64,000 bases of DNA from Thalassia testudinum (lineage: Eukaryota > Streptophyta > Magnoliopsida > Alismatales > Hydrocharitaceae): NCBI GenBank assembly GCA_037157565.1, contig JAZHRO010000036.1, forward strand, positions 17,348,501-17,412,500. Reading direction: 5' to 3'. This document shows positions 53,991-64,000 of the stretch, piece after piece. How positions within the stretch are numbered: position 1 is the stretch's first letter; every line of letters starts with the position of its first letter. The position numbers and the translations under genes were made by a program. The notes under the pieces were generated by a model. The model did no database searches. It was not told the origin of the DNA and saw nothing but the letters and a program-made list of their open reading frames with translations.

Positions 53991-56900
53991 TATGAGTGGA
54001 TACTCATCATGGCTAAAAAGCTGAAATTAAGCTAGACACTAAGTAAAACAATATCAAATTAACAGATAAAAAGGGTTAAGTGTGGGAATTAAAGAAAAAG
54101 ACCTAAAACCTTTACTCTGTGTTAAAATTTCATAACTAGGTCACAAAATGAGATATTCTGAATGCAAAACACAAATGATGATCCATGCATCAATTGAACA
54201 CATAAATAAGTTTGAAAGGCCAAATCAGAAGTAAAATCAATGTCTTAAATGTTCAATTAAGCACATAAAAATTTGAAGGCAATTGGACATCATTTAGGTT
54301 ATGAAATAGGTAGTTTACATTTAGGTCCTTCATGCATTACACTCTCGCCCTTAAAAACTCCTCTTTGGACCTATTTGTAAGTCGCAGGGACCCTTTTGAA
54401 AGGCTACAGGGCCCTTCCGGTTGTAGTTTTTTTCACTTTTGGGCCTGCATGCTATTCTTCTACCCCTTCGTTCAAGGGTCTGTCTGCAAAATTTCCTTCA
54501 TTTCAGAGAGAAGCCTGCTGCTCTTCACGCACACTATAGCGCGCGAAGAACACGGCCAATCTCAGTTGTCCGTTGCTCTTCAGATCTTGATCTGCGGTTG
54601 GATTCGAATGGAACTTTCACGTAATTCGGTGCATGCATTCACCTCTCCCTAGATCTCATCTGACGGCCAGATCTTGTGCTCAGCTCACCGCGCGCTCCGC
54701 CCCTCACATCCTTGCCGTCGGTTGCATCTTGTTTATCCTCACCTGCGCGGTGATCTCAGCCACTGAGCATGCTACTTAAGCACCTCAGTGGTGTCACGCG
54801 CAAGGGATCGCTCCCTCCTACACCTCTTAGCAATCAATTCGTCCACTCCAGTCTCTCCTGCCCATCCAGCCTCTGATTTCACAGCCACCGACTGTGAAAT
54901 CATCACCTTCTCTCGACACTCCTCGTCACTAAGGACTTCGTAGCACTTGAGGACGACCCTGGAGCCTCACTAGTAAACTCTTCCCTCCGCTGGAGTCATC
55001 TTCCTCCCTTCTTCCTCCTTAGCCACCGGCTAAGGACCCATAGGTCCCATTCTTCCTGTTAGATTAGGTTTCTAATTCTACATAATTAGTTTTAGTTGTA
55101 GTTAAGTAGTTTAGAGTAGAATTAGCATAATTGTTAATGTTTAATTTTCACTGTAGGTTAAAGTAGCTGTAGTAACAGAATTAGGCTTAAATTCCCTCCC
55201 CTCACCTCCTCTGATCAGTCCAGATCAGAGGGGAAGAATTCATCAAACCATGTTTCAAATTATCTCCCTCTCCATTTTTTTTTCACAATCCAGTTATGAT
55301 TTTTTCACGACAGATTTTTCTCATCTTTCACCCACACACTCTGATCCAATTTCAGATGTGGTTGGTTTTCAACCTCAGATCTGAAATTGGCGTCACAAGC
55401 ACCTAAGGGGCTTCTCACTCACCTCATCTTTGATCACAAAAGCCCCTTGATTATGGGTTGAATTTTTCAGTTTGTTAGATTTCTTTTCAACATGGATTTT
55501 AAGGATTTATTGCTTTCTGGATTTACTACCTAATCTGACAGATTGAAGCTGAGTTGAATTCCCTATTGGCAAGGATTCTGAGAGGATTTTTGGTGACAGA
55601 AATCATCTCAGAAGAGCCATCCATTAGTCTGATCTTGCATTCACAAGTTACTGTGAAACCTTTAATGAGTTCTCAATACTGTTTTGATATTTCAGAAGAA
55701 CCATACATTATCTGTTTTGATAATTACTGTAATAATTACTGTGGTAATTTGTATGGTGATTTCCTAACCTAAGGAGTACTCAATACTCCTTAAGGTTGCA
55801 AGAAACTGGGATTTGATCTTATGGTTTTAATTGACTGAATTAATCCTTCCTTCATGCTGTCTGTAGCATTAGGAAGAATTAATTTAGTGATATTTGTGGA
55901 TTTAATCTGAAATGAAGTTTTTGATGAGGGTTTTTGGCATCTGAATTGAGACATTTATTGATTTTCGTGAGAAATTGAACCCTTGTCAGATTTAGGATTT
56001 ACTTATTTGCTTTTCAGTTGATTTTGATTGACTTTAATCCCATTAACACAGTAAATTGCTGCATCTTGCAGCTACATATTTCCTTCTTTCCAAACCCTTC
56101 CCTTCTCACCATTTGGATTCACCTTCCTTCTCAAATGGACTAACTGCAGCAGCACCTAGCCCATTTGATAGTGGCTTAAGCTGCTGTAGAAAAGGGAAAA
56201 TTAAACACCATTCCCCTTCTCATCTCTTGAATAGTAGCTTCGGCTGCTGTTAGAAAAGAAAATTGAACATAATTAATCCTTCCTTTCTCACCTCCTACTG
56301 AAATCTAACTATAAGTATACTAAAATCTGATACTGTATATGTACATATACAACTAACTATAACTATAATGTACATAATAACTATGTAAGTATATATACAT
56401 CTATACTGAAATGTATGTGTATATAATTAATCACTTCTTGAACAATATATATACATATAAATTGGATAAGTTAGTAATTTAGGGTTATAATTAAGTTAAT
56501 TGAATATGTAGACTTAGGTTAATATATCTTAAGTAATTCACGCTAGTTAAAGTATATTTATACCTTTTTTATACTACTTTAACTTAGTTTATAAGTTAAA
56601 TAGCCAAAAACTTCTACTTAAATATAAATAAAACAGAAATTAATTCAAAAAAAATATAATAAAAATATGTATAAAATACTTAAGTATGTAATCTAAATCT
56701 GTATAAGGTCAATTAGACCATTTACTAACTAATTTATAAGTAATTAACCAAGAAAGCACCTAAATCAGCCTGTAAAAATAGCCCACTTTAATTAATTTAT
56801 TTGTATGGTAAACCTAATTAAATTTCAAAATTAATTGAACAATTATATAGTATTATGTAAATACTTTATATTCCATAATTTTTTTTTTTTAATAAGTTAT

Positions 56901-58160
56901 GGCCCTCGAATTGAGGGCCAAAATCGCTTCCAGACAACAGCTGCGTGCGATTTCCAGCACAGATGTGGCGCTAGAATAGCGCCACATCGTGCGCTGAAAA
57001 CCGCACGCAGTGGTTTATATTGCTTTTCTACATATGGCAGGCAGTCGTCACAAAAACAAACGAACATTACATGCATACCCGATCCGATTATGAGCATTTT
57101 TGTACATGATATTGTGGGGCCGGGGGCCCTGGAGAGGCTTGTTTGTGGGGCTCTGAGGCCCTGCGCCGAGTTAAGAAAAACGTATTTAAGCTGCCTAATG
57201 AGAACTAGGGTACGTTTAGTAGAGGTTTAGTCCCACCCTTTGAGTGCTGTGTATCCCTAGAAAAGCGCGCCCGCAAATTAGACACATTTTTAATTGATTA
57301 AAGAAAGTTAATGACAGTGTTAAGTGCCTTTACGCCGCTATATCTGAAACTTGATAAGGCAGAAATGCAGAATAACAATGGAAGAACGTCTGAAGAAGAT
57401 GTGTGTTAAGAGAGAGAGACAGAAGATGTGCATACGTAAATACAAATACAAGAAAAAGATATAAATATATATATATATGTATACGTAGTATAGCCAATTA
57501 TTTGTATAAATGAACTCATATATTTACTAACAGAATAAAATGTCACCATAAACGTCACTACAGGCCTCAGTTTTCCTCTTTAGGTTTGTATATAGTGTTT
57601 TCTGAGATCTAGCGACTCTTGCGTCTGTCACTAAAACTGTTGTATGTGTTACTGTAGATATCAGACTAGTAAGTTAAGTTAATAAAACTGTTGTATGTGT
57701 TATTGTAGATATCAGACTAGTAAGTTAAGTTAATATACTATGTAATCTTAGTCTATTGTGTACTTTCATGTAAGTATTAATACTATAAAGACAGTTTAAA
57801 GTATAGTAATAAATTGTTTGGTGCTTGTTTATAGTTAGTTTTTGCAAGCATTCCAATTGATTCTTATTAAGTAGATAAACCATGTCCACATTCATTCATT
57901 CTTTAATAAGACGTAAAGTTTCCTTTTGGAATTAGAGAATAATTTTGAGATCAAAGAGCGATGTAATTCAATAAATTGCCTCCCAGTGAACGACCTGGAA
58001 TAAAACCAGTAAAAATTAGATAAGTAATAATAATGGTTGTAATGACTGGTACTCCATACAACTCACCACAATGACACTCATGATGTTTCAAATCACAACA
58101 TACTACAACGCATACATTATCACAATCCATTATCATTATAACCATTTTTGTATTATTATT
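53991..58160 (+). mobile_element. 5' LTR of family A element
   Basis: Starts near 53991 (slightly decayed terminal hairpin, ATGAGTGGATACTCATCA) and ends between 58143 and 58160, just before the PBS. About 4.17 kb is very long for an Athila-type LTR. It is the inverse of 1-4299. It contains an AT-rich block (56280-56890), a 51-bp tandem duplication and tgcctcccagtgaacgacct shared with LTR D. No TATA box stood out. Small ORFs inside are unconvincing. Confidence 0.82.
57633..57734 (+). repeat. 51-bp tandem duplication
   Basis: Two adjacent 51-bp copies starting aaaactgttgtatgtgtta (57633) and aaaactgttgtatgtgtta (57684), differing at one base seen. A recent slippage-type event inside LTR A. Confidence 0.9.
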
Positions 58161-58163
58161 TTT

Positions 58164-58181
58164 TGGCGCCGTTGCCGGGGA
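58164..58181 (+). promoter_or_regulatory. Primer binding site of family A element
   Basis: TGGCGCCGTTGCCGGGGA, the canonical Athila-type PBS, which I recall as complementary to the 3' end of plant tRNA-Asp. Confidence 0.9.
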
Positions 58182-59371
58182 GTCAACGCTCTTTACGCCA
58201 AAATTACCCTTTAATTCTTTTGTATATAGAAATTCTTCGTTTCATTTCATTCATTCATTGTAATTGCTTTCTTCCATTGATTTATTTGTGTATACATTCC
58301 TTTATTCTTTCACTAATCACTTGTTATTTTCCATAGCACTTGAGGAGGAGGAGAAGCAGTATCATCACCTAGGTAGAGGTCGTCTTCCTGGTGGAGTCGC
58401 TGCGCTCCTGACCCGTCTTCTTGGTGGAGTTTGCCCTCGGAGTATCTGTAGGATTAGTAATAATAGTAGTATAGTTTAGATAGATTTAGGTATATTAACT
58501 TGGACAAATTGTTAGTCATAAGTTGTGAGAGCTTGTTCTCACACATTCATTGTAATAATTGTGGACTGTCTGGACTTTTATTTTCTACTTCTCCCTCATC
58601 AATACGGTTTTTCCATTGCGATTTTCCGAATCGATTTCTTTCCTTGTTTTTTCTTGTTGCATATAAAAAAATCAAAAATCAAAAAGATCTCATACTTATC
58701 TAGCAGCAGCATAACCTTAGGCATCCATCTTAGGTTGCATATTTTTCTGCTAGATTTCAATTCAAGTCAAATCTGCATTTAGAAGATTGCTGGAGTCAAG
58801 TATGCATTTTTTTACCTTACTCTAACTCCTGTCATCATTGCATTTGACTTAAAATTAAGAAGACCATCTCTTGTACTGAACTGAGTAAAAAAGTGAGACG
58901 AGCAGCATAGAAATCATATCATAATCACTTGAATTAAGTCAAAAAAAAAGAAGATATTAAGTTTGGGTGAAACCATGATTGAGATTTTCATCGCCTTGTG
59001 TTGAATGTTATCGTGCTCACAGCACGATCACTTAAGGCCACAACACACGGGTTTCTACCTCATCTCTTTCTGCAACCACAGGATCTGGATTCGCACGCTA
59101 AGTCTTATCCAAATTCCCAGTGGATTTTAGAGGTTTGCACATCGCTAGGTTTATCTTAGGACATGTACAATTGTTTGAAACAATTGCTTGCGTACAACAT
59201 AATTTTGCATAGTAGCCTCTAGGAAAAAATTTTTTTGATTTATCTCGCTTGATTGGTCTTCTGAATGAATTGAGATTTAATTGGGATTTTTTCGCTTTCT
59301 GTGAACGTGGTTAAAATTTTCCCATTGAGTTGGAATGAGTTGTACTAAACGTGATTTCAAAAACCAACTCA
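58182..59371 (+). mobile_element. Leader of family A element
   Basis: About 1.19 kb, T-rich, no ORF. An acceptor-like tract (cacttgttattttccatag) ends at 58336, about 155 bases after the PBS. The length matches the leaders of B, C and F, but the sequence differs from B and C. Confidence 0.7.
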
Positions 59372-61477
59372 ATGGAAGGTAGGAGATCCCAAAACCCAGA
59401 ACTTGTACTCCCCTTGGGTACTACTACCCAAGCTACTACATCTTTCTCTTTGCCCTCCACTTCTAATCCTTTACCTCCCGTGTCTCAAAATCCTATTCAT
59501 AATCCCATTCACCTAGAGGATGATCTTGAGTCGTCACAATTCGAGGATTTTGAAGAACTTCCTCCAGACTTAGTTGCACATCCTCCACTACAGCAACCAC
59601 CTATCCCTAGGTTCCAACCTCCGCCTTATCCTAATTATCCTAATCCACCTCCGGAGAGAGGACCTATGCCTCATCTTTAGCACCTTTTTGACACAACTAC
59701 AAATGAATACCCTAACCCAACAGGTGCAACAGCTTGCTCAAGCTGTTAATCTTTTAGCTAACCCCCAACCACAACCACTTCAACCTAGAAATCCCCAGGC
59801 ACCACCCCAACCCCGTAGACCTCAACTACGAGATTATTATAATCCCGCAGTTGCACAACCAATGCCTGTGGTATGTTATCCCAATGGGGGTCGTGCTGCT
59901 GAACTGAAGCCGAACATTATAGCACTCATTCCTCACTTCCATGGACTTGCTTCTGAGGACCCTTTTCAGCATTTAGAGGAGCTGAAAAATCTTGCCCAAA
60001 CTTTGGGTTCGCAAGGACATGATCAGCACACGCTTTTAATGAAAATGTTCTCCTTTTCATTGAAAGATAAGGCAACCTTTTGGTTTTGAACACTTGCACA
60101 GGCTACACCTATAGATTCCTGGGCTTCTTTAGAACATGAGTTCTTAAAGAAGTACTTTCCTGTAGGCCGCACTAACGCCTTAAGGCGTGCCATCACTACA
60201 TTCACTCATAATTCAGGAGAACCAATGCGCGAGGCTTGGGAGAGATTCCACGAGCTTCTGAGAAAATGTCCCCACCATGGTGTCCCACGCTGGCAACAGG
60301 TCCAGATCTTTTACCATGGGCTCCATGATGACACATGGAATTTCGTAGATGCCGCTTGTGGAGGCAATTTCCTGTGTAGGGACGAGAACTCAGCCTTTGA
60401 GCTCTTTGAAGGCATGGCCGAAAGCTCTATTAATAATGCTTCAATGAGCGTGTTTAATAGAAAGTCCTCACATTCCCACTCACATACTGGGGTACACAAA
60501 GCCCAATCCAGTAGCAAAGACTTAGAGATAGTGGCGAGTCAACTGGATAAAGTGAGCTTAATCGAGAAGAAAGTAGATGAAGTATGGAAATTTCTCTCAA
60601 AATCATCATCTTCTTCTTCTCAGTCACCAGCACAAAACACTTCTCAGTTTCCCACAGGGTGGGAAACTATGAATAACCTTTCTGTGACACAAACTGCATT
60701 ACCGGATTTTCCATTTCCATATCCTTCACCGATTGGAGGAACCTTTGTTCCTCCCTACACAGACTTCCCTGCACCTTCTGGAGTTTCGGAGGAACTTCAT
60801 GCCATTCATAGTGACCCTTTCGCACAAACCTACAACCCTGGATGGCGCAATCATCCAAATTTCTCGTGGTCGGGAAATTCACAGAGACCTCCTTTTCAAC
60901 AACCTTCTGCACCACCACTGCACAACCCGATCCGAGCACCACCTCCACAATCACACGGATATCCACCGCGTGCCTACCAGCAACCCCAACCCAGGCCCAC
61001 CCAATACTCTCAATCTGGGCCTACATGAGATGACCAGTTGGGGTCTATCATGAAAGCTCTTGCTGATATGCAACAACAGAATATTGCTATGCAGCAGAAA
61101 TAGGACGCGGCCTTAGCTGAGATGAGAGCCCAGCTATCACACTTGACGGAGTCCCGTCAACCACATTCACTCCCATCTCAAGCACAACCCAACCCTAGGA
61201 ACATACCTGCTCAAAGGTATGTCCAACCTAGATCAGCAATGCAAGACCAAGCACATGTCATTTCACAACCTTTGCACAACACTGATTCTTCACTGACTCA
61301 AGTTCTTTTCTTGCACAAACACAGCCACCTCTGCTACCTAACACTGATTTACCATCTACCTCTAGGGCTGAAATAAATGCCATAGTCACTAGGAGTGGTA
61401 AAAGCACACTAGATCCATCTCTTCCAACACCTACCACTTCTAGTTCTGCTCCTCCACTTCCTACTTCTCCTCTACCT
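59372..61477 (+). pseudogene. Gag of family A element (decayed)
   Basis: I chose the ATG at 59372 (MEGRRSQNPELVLPLGTTTQ); an in-frame ATG lies 21 bases upstream. A Pro-rich N-terminus is followed by a frameshift near 59680. Then comes a coiled-coil-like TLTQQVQQLAQAVNLLANP and capsid-type blocks (LIPHFHGLASEDPFQHLEEL, FFSFSLKDKA-type region, TNALRRAITTFTHNSGEPMR, WQQVQIFYHGL). The C-terminal tail includes YNPGWRNHPNFSW. Stops: TGA at 60087, TGA at 61026, TAG at 61101, each explained by C to T in CGA or CAG. A frameshift near 61310 leads to NAIVTRSGK, the lineage's Gag-protease junction. No CCHC knuckle seen. Confidence 0.85.
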
Positions 61478-64000
61478 ATGACTAAACCTCTTATCACCAC
61501 TCCAGTACCTTTTCCTGAAGCTTTAAAGAAGAAGGAGAAAGGAAAGAAAAAGACTTGTGTGGCACCTGAGGAGGATTTGCTTAAGCTCTTTGAGCAAGTC
61601 CACATAAACATCCCCTTGTTGGATGTAATCCGCCACATTCCTCTTTACGCTAAGTTTTTAAAAGACCTATGCACACCTAAGCGTAAAGCAAGAATTCAAA
61701 AAGGGAGTAGTCCAATCATCCTCTCGGAACAAGCTAGTTCCATCATCTCTAGTACCCTCCCAACTAAGATGAATGACCCAGGCACCCCTTTCTTATCCTG
61801 CATGATAGGTAACACCACATTTAATAGAGCACTACTTGACCTAGGTGCTTCCATCAATCTTATCCCAACCTCTCTACTGACACATTTTGAGGTTGGCAAT
61901 CTGAAGCCAACCGAGGTGTCACTGCAATTAGCTGACAGATCAGTTAAGACACCTCAGGGAGTGTTGGAAGATGTCATAGTGCGGGTCAAGGATTTTTACT
62001 TTCCTGTAGACTTTATAGTCATTGACATGGAAGTGCTTGAAGATATCCAGAACACACCTATCATTTTAGGAAGACCTTTCTTGGCTACAGCCAAGGCAAA
62101 CATCAATTGTGGGGAGGGCCTTATAGAATTGAAGTTCGAAGATCAGAAAATAAAAATTGATATTTTTCAGGCCCAAAGAGGACCAACCTGTAGTATAATT
62201 GAAGAAATCTTTTCTCTGGATTCTTTAGATCAGTTGGTTGAGGATACCTTAATCAATTCATTAAATTTAGAACCTCAACACTCTTTGGACTCTGACTTGA
62301 CTTCCACTGAGATACCGAATTTAGAAACTGAGGACCTACCTCCAATTCCTTTAGTATCTCTAGGATCTCCTGAAACTTTCACACCTGCTCCTTCTGATCC
62401 TATGCCTGTTGAACTCAAACCTCTTCCTGACTCTCTCAAATATGTTTTCTTAGGACCTGATCAGACCTATCCGGTGATTGTTAACTCTTCCTTATCATCT
62501 GATCAAGAATCACGACTCTTATCTATCCTAAGAGCACATAGACAGGCTATAGGATGGAACCTTTCTGACCTAACTGGCATCAGTCCTTCTTATTGCACAC
62601 ATAGGATTTTTACTGAAGAAGGATCTAGACCTACTAGACAGCCCCAACGTAGACTGAACCCTACATTACAAGAGGTGGTAAAAAGTGAAATGATTAAGTG
62701 GTTGGACAATGGAATTATCTTCCCAATTTCTGACAGTAGATGGGTAAGTCCTGTTCAAGTTGTGCCAAAGAAGGCTGGACTTACCATCATCACCACTGAT
62801 TCTGGAGAAGTCATCCCTACACGCATTGCTAGTTCGTGGCGAGTATGTATAGATTATCGAAAAATCAACCAAGCCACGAAGAAAGATCATTTCCCTTTGC
62901 TCTTCATTGATCAGATACTGGAAAGACTGGCAGGGAATAGATTTTTCTATTTTTTGGATGGCTATTCAGGATATAATCAGGTGGCAATTCACCCCGACGA
63001 TTAGGAAAAAATGACATTCACCTGCCCTTATGGAACCTTTGCATTCCATAGGATGCCTTTTGGATTGTGCAATGCACCTACTACATTTCAGTGGTGTATG
63101 TTTGCAATCTTTTCCGACTTAGTAGGTGATTGCTTAGAAGTCTTCATGGATGACTTCTCAGTCTTCGGGAGCACATTCGATGCATGCTTAGACCACTTGA
63201 CTAAGGTCCTGCAAAGATGCATAAATGTGAATCTAGTACTTTCCTGGGAGAAATCTCATTTCATGGTAACTGAAGGACTAGTATTAGGTCACCTTAATTC
63301 TGAGAGAGGAATTGAGGTTGACCGCGTGAAGGTAAAGTTGATTTCTGATTTACCACTACCTTCGTCGGTAAAACAGATTCGATCTTTTCTCGGGCATGTT
63401 GGTTTTTATCGCCACTTTATAGCAGATTTCTCGAAAATAGCCCGACCTCTCACTACTCTCCTATCTAAAGATGTAGACTTCCAGATCTCTAACGATTGTG
63501 TTCGTGCCTATACGACACTTTGTGATCTGATTACTAAGGCCCCCATACTGCAACCCCCGAATTGGTCTCACCCTTTTGAGATCATGTGTGATGCCTCTAA
63601 TTATGCAATAGGAGCTGTCCTTGGTCAAAAATTGAACGGGAAACCCACAGTCATCTATTACGCTAGCAAGACCTTAGATGAAGCCTAGAGGAATTACACC
63701 GTCACGGAAAAGGAATTGCTAGCTGTAGTATTTGCACTGGAGAAATTCAGACCTTATCTTTTAGGTTCCCACATTATAGTCTACACTGACCACATGGCAG
63801 TTTGACATCTTCTCGCCAAGAAGGACGCGAAATCTCGTCTGATTAGATGGATCCTGCTTTTACAGGAATTTGATTTAGAGATTCGTGATAAGGCTGGAAA
63901 GCAGAATGTGGTAGCTAACCACTTATCCCACCTTCCTTCTGAAGTGATTTCTCCTTCTTTACCCATTTCTGACCACTTCCCTGACGAGCAATTGCTGGTC
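61478..64000 (+). pseudogene. Protease-reverse transcriptase-RNase H of family A element (cut by window end)
   Basis: The frame is shared with the end of gag. The protease active site DLGAS is at codons 121-125 counted from 61478, with LQLADRSV and ILGRPFLATAKA after it. RT: RRLNPTLQEVVKSEMIKWLD, WRVCIDYRKINQATKKDHFP, FLDGYSGYNQVAIHPDD, then TAG at 63002-63004 in place of the expected Gln. It continues MTFTCPYGTFAFHRMPFGLC with the FMDD catalytic motif at 63142-63153. RNase [34 protein letters not shown] at 63686-63688 (before RNYT) and TGA at about 63803 also replace Gln and Arg codons. Integrase lies beyond the window. Inactive as read, but close to intact. Confidence 0.92.

Noticed and set aside
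61838..61852. DLGAS in the protease instead of DSG/DTG, considered as a lost active site
   Set aside because: Both A and C have it, and I recall it as usual for the Athila lineage, so it is not damage.
1..64000. tRNA, rRNA, CRISPR, riboswitch, organellar or pararetroviral insert
   Set aside because: No cloverleaf, array or conserved RNA core seen; all RT sequences are Ty3/Athila or L1 type, with LTRs, target duplications and tRNA-Asp-type primer sites.

Overview
The window is plant nuclear DNA, almost certainly from a large, repeat-rich angiosperm genome. I see no host gene, tRNA, rRNA, organellar or bacterial-type feature. Nearly every stretch can be assigned to an LTR retrotransposon or a LINE. 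The plant assignment rests on Athila-type Ty3 polyproteins, primer binding sites matching the 3' end of plant tRNA-Asp, CCTATAAATAG-type TATA boxes, and stop codons that are mostly explicable by decay of CG and CHG cytosines. Family letters A to I are my own labels.

Layout. (1) 1-4299: minus-strand LTR of family A, cut by the window start. (2) 4300-5263: rearranged minus-strand fragments of C-type LTRs. (3) 5264-about 8300: 3' end of a plus-strand Athila-like element E (integrase tail, 3' UTR, polypurine tract, LTR). (4) about 8300-13411: minus-strand, apparently non-autonomous element F (decayed ORF, PBS, 2.9 kb LTR). (5) 13564-46755: a nest. Element D (about 4.1 kb LTR, internal region mostly deleted, TSD GGGAT) carries element B in its 3' LTR. 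B (17526-43976, TSD GTCAG/GCCAG) carries a Copia-like solo LTR I (20510-22208, TSD CAGGG) and the complete minus-strand Athila-like element C (23496-40400, TSD GGAGG). C carries a LINE in its 5' LTR (34954-40079, TSD AACACCATCTT). (6) 46756-53990: LTR fragments, a minus-strand solo LTR G, a strongly AGCT-enriched tract and a large inverted repeat. (7) 53991-64000: plus-strand family A element with its 5' LTR, PBS, leader, gag and pol, cut by the window end.

How the parts relate. C and A encode Athila-lineage Gag-Pol, now interrupted by stops and frameshifts. B encodes no protease, reverse transcriptase or integrase. It carries an unrecognised Tyr/Pro/Ser-rich, then acidic, ORF, yet its 5' leader, 3' UTR and PBS closely match those of C. 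B therefore looks like a non-autonomous partner of a C-like helper, and F looks like a second member of this type. The strongest candidates for something new are the B/F ORF, the shared leader intron signals of B and C, and the hairpins at the 5' end of most LTRs, which show covarying stems.

Limits: everything was read by eye. Percent identities, exact ends of decayed elements and family names in databases were not computed.
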